NCBI GenBank assembly: GCA_003229495.1
Contig: QIEB01000627.1
Coordinates: 1 to 6,496 of the forward strand
Reading direction: 5' to 3'
Length of the DNA: 6,496 nucleotides
From: Flammeovirgaceae bacterium
GTDB lineage: Bacteria > Bacteroidota > Bacteroidia > Cytophagales > Cyclobacteriaceae
Below are positions 4,875 through 6,496 of this stretch, piece after piece. Positions within the stretch are counted from its first letter, which is position 1. Each line of letters begins with the position of its first letter. Under the pieces are notes generated by a model. It searched no databases. It was not told the DNA's origin and saw only the letters and a program-made list of their open reading frames with translations. The position numbers were made by a program, and so were the translations under genes.

Positions 4875-6203
4875 ATGAAAAAAAGTCTTTTATACGCACT
4901 GCCCTGGGTACTACTGGTGGCATGTAGTGATGATGATGATGGCGGCATGATACTGCCCATCTCCGCAGATTTTACCGTACGAATTGAAAATGTAAATCAA
5001 CCCAAATCATTTTTTGCCAGTGGAGCGGTTCCCGGTCTGGTTATGCCAGGCATGGAACAGGAGTTTACCTTTGACGCTGGTCCGGTGACCTTACCTGGCG
5101 CTGTAACCAAGTTAAGCCTGGCAACCATGTTCGTGCAATCTAATGATCTATTCTTTGCCCCCGGTGAGGCAGGAATTACCCTATTTCAGGGCGGTAGTCG
5201 TGTCACTGGTAATGTGACTGATCAGATTGACCTTTGGGATGCCGGAACTGAGGTAAATGAGGAGCCCGGTGTTGGGCCCAATCAAGCGCCGCGTCAATCC
5301 GGTCCTGATACTGGCGATGATGAAAATGGCACGGTGGTTTTGGTAAGCCAAAACGGTGATGGATTTACCTACCCTGCCGTAAACGAGCTAATTGAAGTTA
5401 TTATTGAGGAGCTGCCCGGCTCAGAAACCGGGTTCAAAGTAGTGGTACGGAATATTTCTGGTGACGCTTCCTTACCAACACCATTCGCAGGGCTTACCTG
5501 GGTGGTACATACCGCAGACGCTCCAATATTTACTGCTGGCGAAGCAGATCGGGGAATGGGTCTTGAGGCCATCGCTGAAGACGGAGATGCCACCAGCCTA
5601 AGCGCCTCACTCGGTGATGACACAGGATTGGTTAGCCCATTGTCACCCGGAGTATGGACGGTTCATGACAATGGAGTAAATCCTCTATTCAATAGCGGGG
5701 CATCTGACCTGGGTGAAGGCCTGGAGAATGTAGCCGAGGATGGTGATCCAGGTGCTTTAGCTACCGCCCTACAGTCAAAATCCGGGGTAACTTCCAGCGC
5801 TCTGTTTAATACTCCTGTGGGAGCAGCCGGCCCTGGTCCTGCAGTACCGGGGGGAGCATACGAGTTCAATTTTACTGCCGAGGAGGGTGATTATTTTACC
5901 TTTGCTACCATGTTTGTACAGTCCAATGATCTGTTTTATACCTTCCCGGAAGGAGGCATCGCTCTGTTCAATAGTGGTGTTGCTATAAGCGGCGATATGA
6001 CCTCGCAAGTATTGTTGTACGATGCAGGTACGGAAGTGAATGAATTCCCTGGCGCCGGACTGAGTCAGGTGATCAGACAATCGTCGCCCAATTCCGGAGT
6101 TGACGAGAACGGAGTGGTCACCGATGTGTTCACTGTAGGTGATGGGTTTACCTATCCTGATGTAGGTGATATCATAATGGTGACCATCACACCGGTACAA
6201 TAA
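4875..6203 (+). CDS. Surface-type lipoprotein with two spondin-N-like domains
   Basis: A 442-residue exported lipoprotein. MKKSLLYALPWVLLVAC is a type II signal peptide with lipid-anchored C17; the following SDDDDGG resembles the acidic export signal that sends Bacteroidota lipoproteins to the cell surface. Domain 1 (about 32-178) begins FTVRIENV and contains ATMFVQSNDLFFAP (83-96), WDAGTEVNEEPG and DGFTYPAV. Domain 2 (about 187-441) begins FKVVVRNIS and carries two copies, 52 residues apart, of a VH-PxF-AEDGD motif (209-246 and 261-298), then FNTPVG, ATMFVQSNDLFYTF (344-357), YDAGTEVNEFPG and DGFTYPDV. Domain 1 lacks the AEDGD part. This pattern is that of bacterial spondin-N-domain proteins; animal spondin-N domains act in the extracellular matrix, while the bacterial role is unknown. 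The ATG at 4875 is used because it begins the signal peptide; GTG 4833 would put 14 residues in front. It follows the kinase by 84 bases and ends at a strong terminator. Confidence 0.85.
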   Translation: MKKSLLYALPWVLLVACSDDDDGGMILPISADFTVRIENVNQPKSFFASGAVPGLVMPGMEQEFTFDAGPVTLPGAVTKLSLATMFVQSNDLFFAPGEAGITLFQGGSRVTGNVTDQIDLWDAGTEVNEEPGVGPNQAPRQSGPDTGDDENGTVVLVSQNGDGFTYPAVNELIEVIIEELPGSETGFKVVVRNISGDASLPTPFAGLTWVVHTADAPIFTAGEADRGMGLEAIAEDGDATSLSASLGDDTGLVSPLSPGVWTVHDNGVNPLFNSGASDLGEGLENVAEDGDPGALATALQSKSGVTSSALFNTPVGAAGPGPAVPGGAYEFNFTAEEGDYFTFATMFVQSNDLFYTFPEGGIALFNSGVAISGDMTSQVLLYDAGTEVNEFPGAGLSQVIRQSSPNSGVDENGVVTDVFTVGDGFTYPDVGDIIMVTITPVQ

Positions 6204-6226
6204 GATTTATTACTGTAACCCCTGAG

Positions 6227-6254
6227 AAAGCCGCTTGAAAGAGTGGCTTTTTTT
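6227..6254 (+). terminator. Intrinsic terminator after the lipoprotein gene
   Basis: AAAGCCGCTT (6227-6236) pairs along all ten positions with GAGTGGCTTT (6241-6250), including two G-U wobbles, around a GAAA loop, and runs straight into seven T (6248-6254). It begins 23 bases after the lipoprotein stop. On the minus strand only three T follow the stem, so it should work mainly for plus-strand transcription. Confidence 0.92.
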
Positions 6255-6259
6255 GAATT

Positions 6260-6344
6260 ACGAAGGACGAGGGACGAGGGACGAAGGACGAGGGACGAGG
6301 GACGAAGGACGAGGGACGAGGGTGTTAGGGACGAGGGAGGAGGG
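6260..6344. repeat. Heptamer tandem repeat (ACGARGG) with 21-bp higher-order period
   Basis: Nine exact-phase heptamers cover 6260-6322 in the order AAGG, AGGG, AGGG endings repeated three times, so the true repeat is a 21-bp triplet. An 8-base interruption (6323-6330) and two further units, ACGAGGG and AGGAGGG, complete the tract. Because 21 is divisible by three, one frame stays open and reads as GRGTRDE repeats, but this frame starts inside the terminator stem and is not a credible gene. The tract separates two convergent genes. Confidence 0.92.
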
Positions 6345-6359
6345 ATCTTTGCGAGAAGC

Positions 6360-6496
6360 TTATTTTAGCCAGGAAAGAACCTGCTCCAGCACTTCACTGT
6401 CATTAACCCCCGTAAATGACTGCAGATTCACCGATCCGCCTTTTTTTGTATATACTTCCTTGGGATATTCAAGTAATTTATCCACCTGATCTTGCT
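6360..6496 (-). CDS. C-terminal end of an unrecognised protein
   Basis: The last 44 residues of a minus-strand gene whose start lies beyond the right edge; the TAA stop is at 6362-6360. The readable end starts QDQVDKLLEYPKEVYTKKGG and finishes EVLEQVLSWLK, with balanced charged and hydrophobic residues and a probable terminal amphipathic helix. I do not recognise the family. It is judged real because the frame is open to the window edge, has ordinary composition, ends cleanly just outside the repeat tract and is convergent with the lipoprotein gene. Its stop lies 15 bases from the heptamer repeat, and no terminator for it is evident in the window apart from the poorly oriented hairpin at 6227-6254. 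Confidence 0.65.
   Translation of the reverse strand, partial: QDQVDKLLEYPKEVYTKKGGSVNLQSFTGVNDSEVLEQVLSWLK

Noticed and set aside
6235..6489. 84-codon open frame on the plus strand with GRGTRDE repeats
   Set aside because: It starts inside the terminator stem, runs through the heptamer array because 21 bp is divisible by three, and then overlaps antisense a better-supported minus-strand gene end.

Overview
The window looks like chromosomal DNA of a Bacteroidota bacterium, probably Cytophagales-like (the order is a guess). The signs are start codons without clear Shine-Dalgarno sequences, matches to the Bacteroidota -7 promoter element TAnnTTTG, a lipoprotein with an acidic SDDDD stretch after its lipid-anchored cysteine, and short G-rich tandem repeats between genes. 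I see no tRNA, rRNA, CRISPR array, transposase or integrase, and no sign that the segment is a mobile element.

Layout from left to right. (1) 1-401, minus strand: the N-terminal third of an RND/HlyD-type periplasmic adaptor, cut by the window edge. (2) 402-625: a divergent intergenic region with a 9-bp inverted repeat. (3) 626-2371, plus: a complete dynamin-like GTPase with a C-terminal hydrophobic hairpin. (4) 2347-2458: fourteen in-phase 8-bp repeat units that supply the last codons and the stop codon of the GTPase gene. (5) 2563-4790, plus: a two-gene operon for an OmpR-family response regulator and a membrane sensor histidine kinase. (6) 4875-6203, plus: a lipoprotein with two diverged copies of a spondin-N-type domain, followed by a strong intrinsic terminator at 6227-6254. 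(7) 6260-6344: a heptamer tandem repeat with a 21-bp higher-order period. (8) 6360-6496, minus: the last 44 codons of an unrecognised gene.

The most interesting signal is regulatory. The region upstream of the response regulator (2506-2545) and the region upstream of the lipoprotein (4811-4850) align without gaps at 26 of 40 positions. Each has two GTGA half-sites exactly 11 bp apart, then an AnTTTTG -7-like element at the same distance. Tandem direct repeats with an 11-bp period are the classical binding geometry of OmpR/PhoB-family regulators, the class encoded here. The simplest model is that the regulator controls its own operon and also the adjacent surface lipoprotein, making the kinase, regulator and spondin-type lipoprotein one envelope-related unit. 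This is an inference from sequence only. Whether the dynamin-like GTPase and the efflux adaptor belong to it is not shown; neither has the motif in front of it.
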